Origin: CAZPRQ01 sp964589415 | GTDB lineage: Bacteria > Patescibacteriota > Doudnabacteria > UBA920 | Assembly: GCA_964589415.1 (NCBI GenBank) | Contig: CAZPRQ010000035.1 | Location: forward strand, 1-13,047 | DNA: 13,047 bases | Reading direction: 5' to 3' | Shown here: in pieces, positions 5,127 through 11,510 of the stretch | Position numbering within the stretch: the stretch's first letter is position 1 | How the letters are laid out: each line of letters starts with the position of its first letter | The notes under the pieces: model-generated | Seen by the model: the letters and a program-made list of their open reading frames with translations, nothing else | Told to the model about the DNA's origin: nothing | Databases searched by the model: none | Made by a program: the position numbers and the translations under genes

Positions 5127-5131
5127 ATTAG

Positions 5132-5437
5132 TTATTCTATTATTGCTAAAATATCGCTTTCGTCTTTTTCTTTCCCCACGTACAGCACTTTATACTCGAC
5201 TTTTTTGCCGTCTTCGTCCATTTCCACTTCATCTCCGGCATATTTGCCAAAAACAACAGTATCGCCTACTTTGAGGCCAAGATTTTTAACTTCCTCACCC
5301 GTCCCAACTTCTACAATTTTTCCCTGGGCTTTTTTTTCCTTATCGGCCGTGTCGGGCAAAACAATTCCGGATTTCGTTACCTCTTCGGTCGAAAGCTGTT
5401 TTACCAACACGCGATTGCCTAACGGTTTTACTTTCAT
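5132..5437 (-). CDS. groES: Co-chaperonin GroES (Hsp10)
   Basis: The product has 101 residues, the usual Hsp10 length. It opens MKVKPLGNRVLVKQL, as GroES proteins do. A mobile-loop region follows at about 17-33 (EEVTKSGIVLPDTADKE), then GKIVEVGTGE and the VKVGDTVVFGKYAGDEVE-like strands of the beta barrel. GroES caps the GroEL ring during ATP-dependent folding. It is the first gene of the operon, about 80 nt downstream of the start directed by the CIRCE-overlapped promoter. Its ribosome site is a weak AGAAG. The stop is TAA. Confidence 0.98.
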   Translation of the reverse strand: MKVKPLGNRVLVKQLSTEEVTKSGIVLPDTADKEKKAQGKIVEVGTGEEVKNLGLKVGDTVVFGKYAGDEVEMDEDGKKVEYKVLYVGKEKDESDILAIIE

Positions 5438-5522
5438 AGCTTCTTTTAGTTAATTATCTTTTTAAAGTTAAGTTAAATGCCATAAATGGCACCTTACGCT
5501 TAACTCTTACTATATTAATCTA

Positions 5523-5550
5523 ATTATATAAAATCTAGCACTCTTGTCAA
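5523..5550 (-). promoter_or_regulatory. groESL promoter
   Basis: Perfect -35 TTGACA (5545-5550), 16-nt spacer and perfect -10 TATAAT (5523-5528). The -35 lies within the spacer of the CIRCE operator, so repressor binding would block polymerase. Confidence 0.85.
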
Positions 5551-5561
5551 GAGACTGCTAA
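5535..5561. promoter_or_regulatory. CIRCE operator (HrcA-binding site)
   Basis: CTAGCACTC, nine bases, then GACTGCTAA. The CIRCE consensus is TTAGCACTC-N9-GAGTGCTAA, so each arm differs by one base and the spacing is exact. HrcA represses heat-shock operons through this element in many bacteria. Confidence 0.9.
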
Positions 5562-5590
5562 TTTTTTTATTCCCCCATGCTTCCACCTGC

Positions 5591-5596
5591 TATAAT
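5591..5596 (+). promoter_or_regulatory. Extended -10 of a leaderless methyltransferase mRNA
   Basis: TGCTATAAT ends six bases before the ATG at 5603, so transcription is expected to begin at or next to the A of the start codon. There is no room for a ribosome-binding site. Confidence 0.6.
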
Positions 5597-5602
5597 ACAG
5601 CC

Positions 5603-6358
5603 ATGGATACACAAAAATCAAGCCCATCCACCTACCAAACCCCTGCCGGCTCTCGGGCATACCTAGACTTCATTGAGGGAGAGGACGGGCAAATTCACAG
5701 ACAAATTATTGGGCAAGCGGTTTTGCGCGGGCTGAATACTTCCGGCTTAACCGTGCTCGATGCCGCTTGCGGCAGTGGATGGCTTACGGAAACACTTGCG
5801 CAAAACGGGCATTTGGCAACCGGCATGGACTCTTCACAGGCTCTAATTGACTACGCCAAAAAAAAGTACCCAGCACGCGCATTTACTGTCTCAGACATAA
5901 CCGAGCAAATAAACCAACCGGAAATTTTTTTTGACGCGGCCATACTTTCCTGCGCTTCGCTTGACATATCCAATTTAGAAAAAGCCTATGAAAATATTTT
6001 TAAAGTTTTAAAACAAAACGGCCGTTTTATTTCCATAATCGTCAACCCTTACTATGCTTCCCCTGTAGGCAAGTGGAAGCGCGGAATAAAAAAATTATTT
6101 GGCGGAAAGCCCAGGCTGGAACTTTCTGACTACGGACAAATGGCAAAAAATAAAAACCGCGAATTCGCGGACGGCATAAAAAATAACACATCATACCTTT
6201 ACACTTTGCCTGAGCAAATAAATTTTGCCGTTGGAGCCGGATTTTCCCTTACACGACTGGAAGATATTTTAAGTGAAGCCGACAGCAAACGCTTTAACCT
6301 ACTGTATCGCCTATTTCGCTTTCCCCTATACATTCTTTGTGAATTCAAAAAAGCTTAA
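5603..6358 (+). CDS. Class I SAM-dependent methyltransferase
   Basis: The 251-residue product has a Rossmann-type methyltransferase core. SAM-binding motif I is VLDAACGSGW (51-60), the acidic residue after strand 2 is in GMDSS (D76), and SDIT (97-100) is the third position. DAAILSCASLDI (111-122) matches motif IV, and the FKVLKQNGRFI segment is the usual post-motif region. The substrate cannot be told; this fold methylates small molecules, lipids, RNA or protein. A basic stretch (GKWKRGIKKLFGGK) follows the core. It is divergent from groES, with its own extended -10 and a probable leaderless start, and converges on the nucleotidyltransferase-domain gene. The stop is TAA. Confidence 0.85.
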   Translation: MDTQKSSPSTYQTPAGSRAYLDFIEGEDGQIHRQIIGQAVLRGLNTSGLTVLDAACGSGWLTETLAQNGHLATGMDSSQALIDYAKKKYPARAFTVSDITEQINQPEIFFDAAILSCASLDISNLEKAYENIFKVLKQNGRFISIIVNPYYASPVGKWKRGIKKLFGGKPRLELSDYGQMAKNKNREFADGIKNNTSYLYTLPEQINFAVGAGFSLTRLEDILSEADSKRFNLLYRLFRFPLYILCEFKKA

Positions 6359-6382
6359 ATTTTTTTGTATTTTCGCTATGTG

Positions 6383-7294
6383 CTAAGCTTGAAAGAACTT
6401 TTTAAGCAGCTCGCTATGACGGCTGCCGGGATGGAAAGAAAGTTCGTCATCCAGCACAAAAGTATATTGGTCTTGGGCAATGCGAGGCAGCTCAATGTTT
6501 TTCAGTTTTTCTTCAAGCCAACGGCCAAAACGGCCGCCAAGCAACCATTCGCCGGTTTTTTGTAAAAGTGATTGGCGCTTTCGGCACGCCAATGGAGGGC
6601 TCATATTGGGGAAAAAACTGGATATCCAACCGTAGTTTTGCTGTAAAAAAATAAGAATGTTTTGCTCATAAATTACCGGCCTCAGCCGCCCATATTCCAT
6701 GGCCTTATACAAATTTTTTTCCCTATCCACTATTTTTGGCCTGGCTAAATAATGGTTCAAGCAAAAACGATTGGCTACAAATTTTCCGTGTCTTCGCATG
6801 CCCAAAAATTGAAAATACGCGCTAACTAATGTTCTTGTTAGCCACATAAATCCATTCTCAGTTATTATTAGCAGGTCTATGTCTGACCCTTGCTTTTGCT
6901 GGCCCATAGCCTGACTTCCTCCTATTGCCACTCCCCGGACAAATGGGATGTGTGAAAGCACCCAAATATAGCGGCGAACGAGCCTCTCTCTTTTAAAGCC
7001 ATATAAATAATTGCTCCAGCGCGATTCTATTATTTGGCCTCGCCCTCTAAGCGCGTAGTACCCATATTTGCATTCTACTTCCAAGCTGCAATCTGTTTCC
7101 AAGCATTTTAGTACTTGGTCAATACTCACTTTCTCCCCTGTATGCTCAACTGTCAAATCCCAATTAGCGTTTAAGTTAGCTTTAAGGTCAAAAATGTCGG
7201 CCAGTAAAAATCTATGCAATTCAAAAAGCGTTACCGGAATATCCTGAAGGTCAAAAAATTTTAAAGTGGCTATAACCCTATCTACTAGTATCAT
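6383..7294 (-). CDS. Nucleotidyltransferase-domain protein
   Basis: The product has 303 residues. The central segment GVAIGGSQAMGQQKQGSDIDLLIIT (121-145) carries the polymerase-beta superfamily motif GGS (125-127) followed by D138-x-D140, the metal-binding pair that transfers nucleotidyl groups. The first 90 residues look like a winged-helix-type helical domain, and the C-terminal half is basic and helical with no family recognised. Whether the catalytic third acidic residue is present is not clear, so activity is uncertain. It lies 40 nt downstream of the 75-residue membrane protein gene on the same strand, probably co-transcribed. Possible roles include tRNA, protein or antibiotic nucleotidylation. 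The stop is TAG. Confidence 0.7.
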   Translation of the reverse strand: MILVDRVIATLKFFDLQDIPVTLFELHRFLLADIFDLKANLNANWDLTVEHTGEKVSIDQVLKCLETDCSLEVECKYGYYALRGRGQIIESRWSNYLYGFKRERLVRRYIWVLSHIPFVRGVAIGGSQAMGQQKQGSDIDLLIITENGFMWLTRTLVSAYFQFLGMRRHGKFVANRFCLNHYLARPKIVDREKNLYKAMEYGRLRPVIYEQNILIFLQQNYGWISSFFPNMSPPLACRKRQSLLQKTGEWLLGGRFGRWLEEKLKNIELPRIAQDQYTFVLDDELSFHPGSRHSELLKKFFQA

Positions 7295-7334
7295 TCTTTT
7301 GTGTAATCCGAATGTTTATAAAACGCTCAAGCTG

Positions 7335-7562
7335 CTACTGCAATCCCCCGCCCATATAAATAGAGCCTATGTTGCCAAGCGAGTTCATAACCAGCGGAAT
7401 CATAATTAAAACACCAATAAGCGGCAACACCACCAATGCCACAGTAATATATAGTTGCCATTTAATATAATTTCTGGTCTTCCTGGTATTTTCCAATATC
7501 TCGAGCATAACTTGCTCTTCTGTCATGGTTTGCTGATTGTTTTCGTTTTGATTGTTGTCCAT
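7335..7562 (-). CDS. Small membrane protein (75 aa)
   Basis: No family is named with confidence. The Asn/Gln-rich N-terminus leads into an amphipathic helix (about 14-34, EEQVMLEILENTRKTRNYIK), then one long hydrophobic helix or tight hairpin (about 35-59). The C-terminus is glycine-rich (GNIGSIYMGGGLQ). This architecture suggests a membrane-anchored protein with a short cytoplasmic coiled segment. No ribosome-binding site is evident before the ATG. It precedes the nucleotidyltransferase-domain gene by 40 nt, so the two may function together. Upstream is octamer array 3. The stop is TAG. Confidence 0.75.
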   Translation of the reverse strand: MDNNQNENNQQTMTEEQVMLEILENTRKTRNYIKWQLYITVALVVLPLIGVLIMIPLVMNSLGNIGSIYMGGGLQ

Positions 7563-7614
7563 AAATATTTTTATAATTAAAATTATTACAAACTACGATT
7601 CTATAATTATTAAT

Positions 7615-7742
7615 ATGTTAACATGCTAAAATGTTAAAATGATAAAATGGTTTAATGTTAACATGCTAAAATGTTAAGATGTTAAAATGATAAAATGTTA
7701 GTATGATAAGATGTTAAAATGTTAAGATGATAAAATGTTTTA
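7615..7742. repeat. Octamer tandem array 3 (ATG-phased, 16 units)
   Basis: Sixteen units of exactly 8 bp, each beginning ATG (7615, 7623 and so on to 7735). The consensus is ATGTTAAA with variation at positions 4 and 8. Units 1-4 recur closely as units 6-10. The last unit runs into the mutM stop codon (7740-7742). On the mutM transcript it would be a 3' extension before the 75-residue gene. Confidence 0.9.
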
Positions 7743-8693
7743 ACGCTGGCATTTAGGGCAAAAACTACCCGTCCTGCCACCCAATTTAATGCTTTCAATT
7801 ATCGTACCACATTTTTTGCATTTCTGCCCTTTACGTCCGTATACATAGTGGTATTTGCCCATTTGACCCCAGGATCCATCTGTCCTAATAAAATCCCCCA
7901 CACTGGAACCTTTAGCTTTAATCCCTTTAGTTAGCACTGCCTTGATAGCATTATAGATTCTACTTAATTCTTGCTTCTTAATTCTTACTACTTGCCTTGT
8001 CGGCCTAACGCCCGCGTGGAATAGAATTTCATCGCTGTAAATATTTCCAATCCCGGCCACGACTTTAGAATCCATGAGCACTTCTTTTATTTTTCGTTTA
8101 TCTAATTTATCCATGGCAGCGGCTAAGGCAGATAATGTAAATGTTTTATCCAAAGGCTCGGGACCATATTCCTTTAGTTCCCTAACCTCATTTATTTCGT
8201 CATCGTGCACCAATTTTAAATACCCAAATTTCCTAACGTCATTAAAATACAGTTTCGATGCATCGGTAAACTCGAAAACCACGTGAGTGTGTTTAGAGGG
8301 CAATGCTTGCAAAGGCGCAGTTAATTTATTTAACAACCTATATTGTCCGCCGGTTTTTTTTCGCAACGCTTTATCTTCAAAAATAAACTGGCCGGTCATT
8401 TTTAAATGCGCCAGTATGCTCAAACCACCTGTCCGACGAAGCTTTGGCGAAGTCGGAGAAAGGGAAAAAATAAGCAGCTTGGCCCGGCGCTTGACGTCAA
8501 TTATTTTTTGGCCTTTAAGTAACGTGGTAAACTTTTTTACCACCAATCCGTCAAATTTTCTTATGGGAGAAAGCGTGGCGGGACCAACACCCACAAGCTT
8601 TCCCGCGCGTACTTCTACCGAACTAATGGTCCGGTTTTTTAGCTTTCTATTGAGTTCATTGACCACTGTTTGTACTTCGGGCAGCTCTGGCAT
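7740..8693 (-). CDS. mutM: Formamidopyrimidine-DNA glycosylase MutM/Fpg
   Basis: MutM removes 8-oxoguanine and ring-opened purines and nicks the DNA. The N-terminus MPELPEVQTV has the catalytic Pro2 and Glu3, RRAK contains the active-site lysine (K72), and HLKMTGQF follows. The helix-two-turn-helix region includes GIGNIYSDEILF (214-225). The C-terminal zinc finger has C292, C295, C312 and C315 with R307. At 317 residues it is about 45 longer than typical. One extra piece (about 79-89, SPTSPKLRRTG) is encoded by a dispersed hairpin repeat inserted in frame in the loop after K72. Further additions lie around 37-47 and 110-133. All catalytic residues remain, so it is probably active. Octamer arrays lie on both sides. 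The stop is TAA. Confidence 0.96.
   Translation of the reverse strand: MPELPEVQTVVNELNRKLKNRTISSVEVRAGKLVGVGPATLSPIRKFDGLVVKKFTTLLKGQKIIDVKRRAKLLIFSLSPTSPKLRRTGGLSILAHLKMTGQFIFEDKALRKKTGGQYRLLNKLTAPLQALPSKHTHVVFEFTDASKLYFNDVRKFGYLKLVHDDEINEVRELKEYGPEPLDKTFTLSALAAAMDKLDKRKIKEVLMDSKVVAGIGNIYSDEILFHAGVRPTRQVVRIKKQELSRIYNAIKAVLTKGIKAKGSSVGDFIRTDGSWGQMGKYHYVYGRKGQKCKKCGTIIESIKLGGRTGSFCPKCQR
8432..8457. repeat. Dispersed hairpin repeat, family A copy 4, inside mutM
   Basis: Arms TCCGAC and GTCGGA flank the core GAAGCTTTGGCGAA. It lies within the mutM frame and encodes about ten residues of a loop absent from typical Fpg proteins. Confidence 0.75.
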
Positions 8694-8732
8694 AAAACTA
8701 GTAGTTAGCAGTTAGAAAAATAAATTCTAAAA

Positions 8733-8828
8733 GCTTATTTGCCTATCAGCTTATTTGCTTATCCGCTTATTGGCTTATTAGCTTATTGGCTTATTCGCTT
8801 ATCAGCTTATTGGCTTATTAGCTAATTT
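8733..8828. repeat. Octamer tandem array 2 (GC-phased, 12 units)
   Basis: Twelve units of exactly 8 bp starting with GC (8733 to 8821), consensus GCTTATTN. The last two bases vary (TG, TA, TT, TC, CA, CC). It lies between the mutM promoter (8829-8857) and the mutM start, so it should form most of the mutM 5' leader, read as AATAAGCN units. Confidence 0.9.
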
Positions 8829-8857
8829 ATTATACCTTCCCCTCCCGGCGTTGACAA
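8829..8857 (-). promoter_or_regulatory. mutM promoter
   Basis: -35 TTGTCA (8852-8857, five of six), 17-nt spacer and perfect -10 TATAAT (8829-8834). Its -35 overlaps that of the divergent promoter on the plus strand. Predicted leader of about 130 nt, made mainly of octamer array 2. Confidence 0.6.
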
Positions 8858-8879
8858 AACACTCCGGTTTTTGTACTAT
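8851..8879 (+). promoter_or_regulatory. Promoter of the 200-residue orphan gene
   Basis: Perfect -35 TTGACA (8851-8856), 17-nt spacer, -10 TACTAT (8874-8879). It shares the TTGACAA core with the divergent mutM promoter. The leader of about 120 nt contains a stem-loop at about 8908-8943 (GCAGC...GCTGC, with an inner GGG-TTTATA-CCC). Confidence 0.6.
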
Positions 8880-9010
8880 ATTTAGTCATAAGGGCCATTT
8901 TGTGCGCAGCCATGTGCGGGTTTATACCCCAACATTGCTGCCTGCAAAGACAGCCCTCCACCAAGCACCAAGGAGGATCTCCAATTCCGAAAGGAAAGGA
9001 AGGTTTAATC

Positions 9011-9613
9011 ATGCAGAAAAGCATGGTCATTGGCACTCGTGCCGCATTGAGAGGAATTGTGCATACGCCCGAAGTGTATGTATCATCACCTGGGATTTTC
9101 CAACTCACCGCACGGCGGGTAACCGGCAATTACTACTTGAGAGGAATAAATGTTTACGACTTTATTCTTACTTGGGAAAGTGAAAAGCTAGGAAACAACT
9201 TCGCGGCAGGCGCCATAAACGGCACCCTAATTCCCCTAGTTGGTTCCTTCACTGCAAACTTCGGCTTGCTTTGGAAAGACTGGGTTTACAATCCGGCAGT
9301 GCAGGAATCTGCTCTCAACTTCCTACTTACCTACAAAGGTGACGTAGCGGATTTAATCACTAAAGCTCTCGCCAGACAACCGCTCAACGAGGCTGCCGAC
9401 ACTTGGACGCTAATAGCCCGCTTGCTGTTACCGTTACAGAATCGGCAATGGTTCGAGGACAAATTGTACAGATCCAAAGTGTTTGTCTCGCCCATTAGCC
9501 TTGCCGCCGCACCCATCCGAATAGCGACATGTCTCGGCTGGAAACCTCCTATGCCCCGCCCCGTGTGGACTGCCGACAAACCTACCATGATAAAGCTTGA
9601 ACTTTCATGGTAA
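9011..9613 (+). CDS. Orphan protein, unknown function (200 aa)
   Basis: I do not recognise a family. The ATG at 9011 is chosen over an upstream in-frame ATG because AAGGAAGG lies 7 nt before it. The protein begins MQKSMVIGTRAALRGIVHTP and has no signal peptide. Moderately hydrophobic stretches occur near 66-86 (AINGTLIPLVGSFTANFGLL) and around 160-175, but none is a clear membrane helix. Several Trp and Tyr residues are spread along the chain, and the C-terminus is proline-rich, ending KLELSW. It is a lone transcription unit, with its own promoter, a structured leader and a strong terminator. That arrangement suggests a regulated accessory function. The stop is TAA. Confidence 0.75.
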   Translation: MQKSMVIGTRAALRGIVHTPEVYVSSPGIFQLTARRVTGNYYLRGINVYDFILTWESEKLGNNFAAGAINGTLIPLVGSFTANFGLLWKDWVYNPAVQESALNFLLTYKGDVADLITKALARQPLNEAADTWTLIARLLLPLQNRQWFEDKLYRSKVFVSPISLAAAPIRIATCLGWKPPMPRPVWTADKPTMIKLELSW

Positions 9614-9675
9614 ACCTTTAACTCGAATTTGGTTGGAACTAAAACGCCGGGGGTAGGCATAAAAATATACCTCAC

Positions 9676-9720
9676 AAAAAAAATAGTTAAATGCAATAAT
9701 ATTTAAATTGCATAAACTAT
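9676..9720 (-). terminator. AT-rich hairpin with a minus-strand U tract
   Basis: ATAGTT/AACTAT and ATGCAAT/ATTGCAT form a 13-bp stem (9683-9720). On the minus strand it runs into eight T. No minus-strand gene precedes it, so it may block antisense transcription into the 200-residue gene, or it is simply AT-rich structure. Confidence 0.4.
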
Positions 9721-9734
9721 ATAATAAAGTTTTT

Positions 9735-9780
9735 AGCCCGCTAGAGGAAAAATTTTTCTCGCGGGCTTTAATTTTTTTAT
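9735..9780 (+). terminator. Strong terminator of the 200-residue gene
   Basis: AGCCCGC-TA-GAG pairs with CTC-GCGGGCT (9735-9746 with 9758-9767), followed by TTAATTTTTTTATTTTT. It lies about 120 nt after the stop codon. Confidence 0.85.
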
Positions 9781-9789
9781 TTTTACTAT

Positions 9790-9829
9790 TTTTTATCATT
9801 TTTTCACATATGTGAAAAAATGATAAAAA
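9790..9829. repeat. Perfect 40-bp palindrome
   Basis: Two 20-base arms are exact inverses, centred on CACATATGTG (9805-9814) with T6/A6 flanks and outer ATCA/TGAT steps. It sits between the terminator above and the RSH gene. It could be a DNA-binding site for a dimeric regulator, a cruciform or a short repeat element. Confidence 0.8.
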
Positions 9830-9933
9830 TGCAAAATTAAATATTTTGAGGAAATAATTTGTAAGCCAAATGAACAGTCAAAGCATTTTTCAAATCACAA
9901 TTTCCCCTTATGGGAAGAACCCTGTATCCATGG

Positions 9934-9939
9934 TAAAAT
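9934..9939 (+). promoter_or_regulatory. Extended -10 of a near-leaderless RSH mRNA
   Basis: TGGTAAAAT (TGN then TAAAAT) ends 9 nt before the ATG at 9949, predicting a leader of about three bases. AAAGGG before the ATG could alternatively serve as a ribosome site for a longer transcript. Confidence 0.45.
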
Positions 9940-9948
9940 TAAAGGGTT

Positions 9949-11463
9949 ATGATTGATTCACATGGCTTTCTAAAATCCATCCCCCACAATTTCAAAGCAA
10001 AAGACCAGGAGCTAATTGAAAAGGCTTTTAATTTTGCCCAAACGGCCCATAAGGGTCAAAAACGCAAAAGCGGCGAAGACTATTTTGAACACTGTAAACA
10101 CGCGGCAATTATTTTAGGCCAAATTTTCCCCGACGCTCCTACACTGGCGGCAACCCTCCTGCATGACGTACCGGAAGACACGAAAGTTACTCTTGAAGAA
10201 GTAAAAAACCACTTTGGGGACGAAATTGCCGGACTGGTAGACGGAGTAACCAAACTTGGTCACGTACGCCTGCGTAACAGCAAGGACCAATATTACGTTG
10301 AAAATTTGCGAAAAATGTTTATTGCCACAAGCGCCGACGTGCGGGTTATTCTTATTAAACTCGCCGACCGCTTGCATAACATGAGGACTATTTCCTATAT
10401 CCCAGAAGACAAGCAAAAAAAGGTTGCCACGGAAACCCTGGAAATGTACGCGCCTATTGCGGGACGCTTAGGTATAAGCACCTGGAAAGATGAACTGGAA
10501 GATTTGTCTTTCGAAATTGTTTTTCCCAAAGAATTTTCGGAAACCAGAAAACTCCTGGAAGGAGAAATGAAAAAACGAGACGAGAGCATAAAAGAAATGC
10601 AAAAAAATCTCGCTCATATTTTACGCACCGAGGGCATGAAATTTGAAGAAATATCCGGCCGCGTCAAACGCTTATACTCGCTTTGGAACAAGCTAAGGCG
10701 TTATGACAAGGATATTTCTAAAATTTATGATGTCGTCGCGCTTCGCATTATTACCAAAACCACGGCTGACTGCTACGGCATTATGGGTATTATTCATAAT
10801 CATTACCAACCCGTGCCCGGACGAGTAAAGGACTATATTGCCATTTCCAAACCCAACGGCTACCAGTCGCTCCACACTTCCGTGTTCGACAAACATGGCG
10901 GCGTTTTTGAAATACAAATCCGCACCGACCTTATGCACGAGGAAGCCGAACGCGGTATTGCCGCGCATTGGTTCTATGCGGAAGAGGGCAAAGAAAGCGC
11001 CAATTCACCCTTGCAAACACATTGGATAAAAGAACTGCATGCCTGGCAAGAAGAGACCACAAACCCGGAAGAATACCTGGAAAGCCTGCGCATAGATTTT
11101 TTCCAAGACCGTATTTTTGTGCTTACACCCAAAGGCGACGTAAAGGACTTGCCGCGTGGCGCCACAGTTATAGATTTTGCTTTTGCCGTACACTCGGACT
11201 TGGGTTACCACATGATGGGCGCGAAAATAAACGGCAAAATGGCAAAAATTACTGACGACCTGGACCAAGGGGATGTGGTGGAAATTTTAAAAAACAAACA
11301 GCCGGTTAAAATTTCACGCGATTGGCTGGAAGCGGCAAAAACTTCCGGCGCCCGGAATAAAATTCGCCACTACCTTAACGAACACGACAAAGGCCTCCTC
11401 CAGCGCATAAAAGAATTAAAACTCCAGGACATTCACTTGCCCAGGTTTTTTAGAAAAAAATAA
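9949..11463 (+). CDS. RelA/SpoT-family (p)ppGpp synthetase/hydrolase (RSH)
   Basis: The 504-residue enzyme makes and degrades the alarmone (p)ppGpp. The hydrolase domain has AHKGQKRKSG (33-42), H48, HD at 72-73 with PEDT, and ADRLHNMRT (139-147). The synthetase domain has YDVVALRI (260-267), VKDYIAISKPNGYQSLHT (293-310) and EIQIRT (321-326). A TGS domain follows (about 387-449, DRIFVLTPKGDVKDLP). Both catalytic halves look intact, so it is probably bifunctional. Long RSH proteins usually exceed 700 residues; here the frame ends soon after TGS, so the zinc-finger/RIS and ACT domains used for ribosome and amino-acid sensing are missing. It is a lone plus-strand gene with a likely near-leaderless start. 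The stop is TAA. Confidence 0.95.
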   Translation: MIDSHGFLKSIPHNFKAKDQELIEKAFNFAQTAHKGQKRKSGEDYFEHCKHAAIILGQIFPDAPTLAATLLHDVPEDTKVTLEEVKNHFGDEIAGLVDGVTKLGHVRLRNSKDQYYVENLRKMFIATSADVRVILIKLADRLHNMRTISYIPEDKQKKVATETLEMYAPIAGRLGISTWKDELEDLSFEIVFPKEFSETRKLLEGEMKKRDESIKEMQKNLAHILRTEGMKFEEISGRVKRLYSLWNKLRRYDKDISKIYDVVALRIITKTTADCYGIMGIIHNHYQPVPGRVKDYIAISKPNGYQSLHTSVFDKHGGVFEIQIRTDLMHEEAERGIAAHWFYAEEGKESANSPLQTHWIKELHAWQEETTNPEEYLESLRIDFFQDRIFVLTPKGDVKDLPRGATVIDFAFAVHSDLGYHMMGAKINGKMAKITDDLDQGDVVEILKNKQPVKISRDWLEAAKTSGARNKIRHYLNEHDKGLLQRIKELKLQDIHLPRFFRKK

Positions 11464-11510
11464 AACCCCTCGACCAGTATTGGTTTTGGGGGAATTTCTC
11501 TTCAAACATT

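Noticed and set aside
6359..6385. Shared terminator between the convergent methyltransferase and nucleotidyltransferase-domain genes
   Set aside because: A T-rich run and a GCTTA/TAAGC pair are present but no GC stem precedes the run.
7615..8828. CRISPR arrays
   Set aside because: The unit is 8 bp with no spacers, and there are no cas genes.
9870..9956. 28-codon frame overlapping the RSH start
   Set aside because: No ribosome site at proper distance and no recognisable product; the extended -10 of the RSH gene lies inside it.
11464..11500. Terminator between the convergent RSH and 203-residue genes
   Set aside because: A CCCC/GGGG stem with an inner CCA/TGG can be drawn, but there is no U tract on the plus strand and the stem is interrupted.
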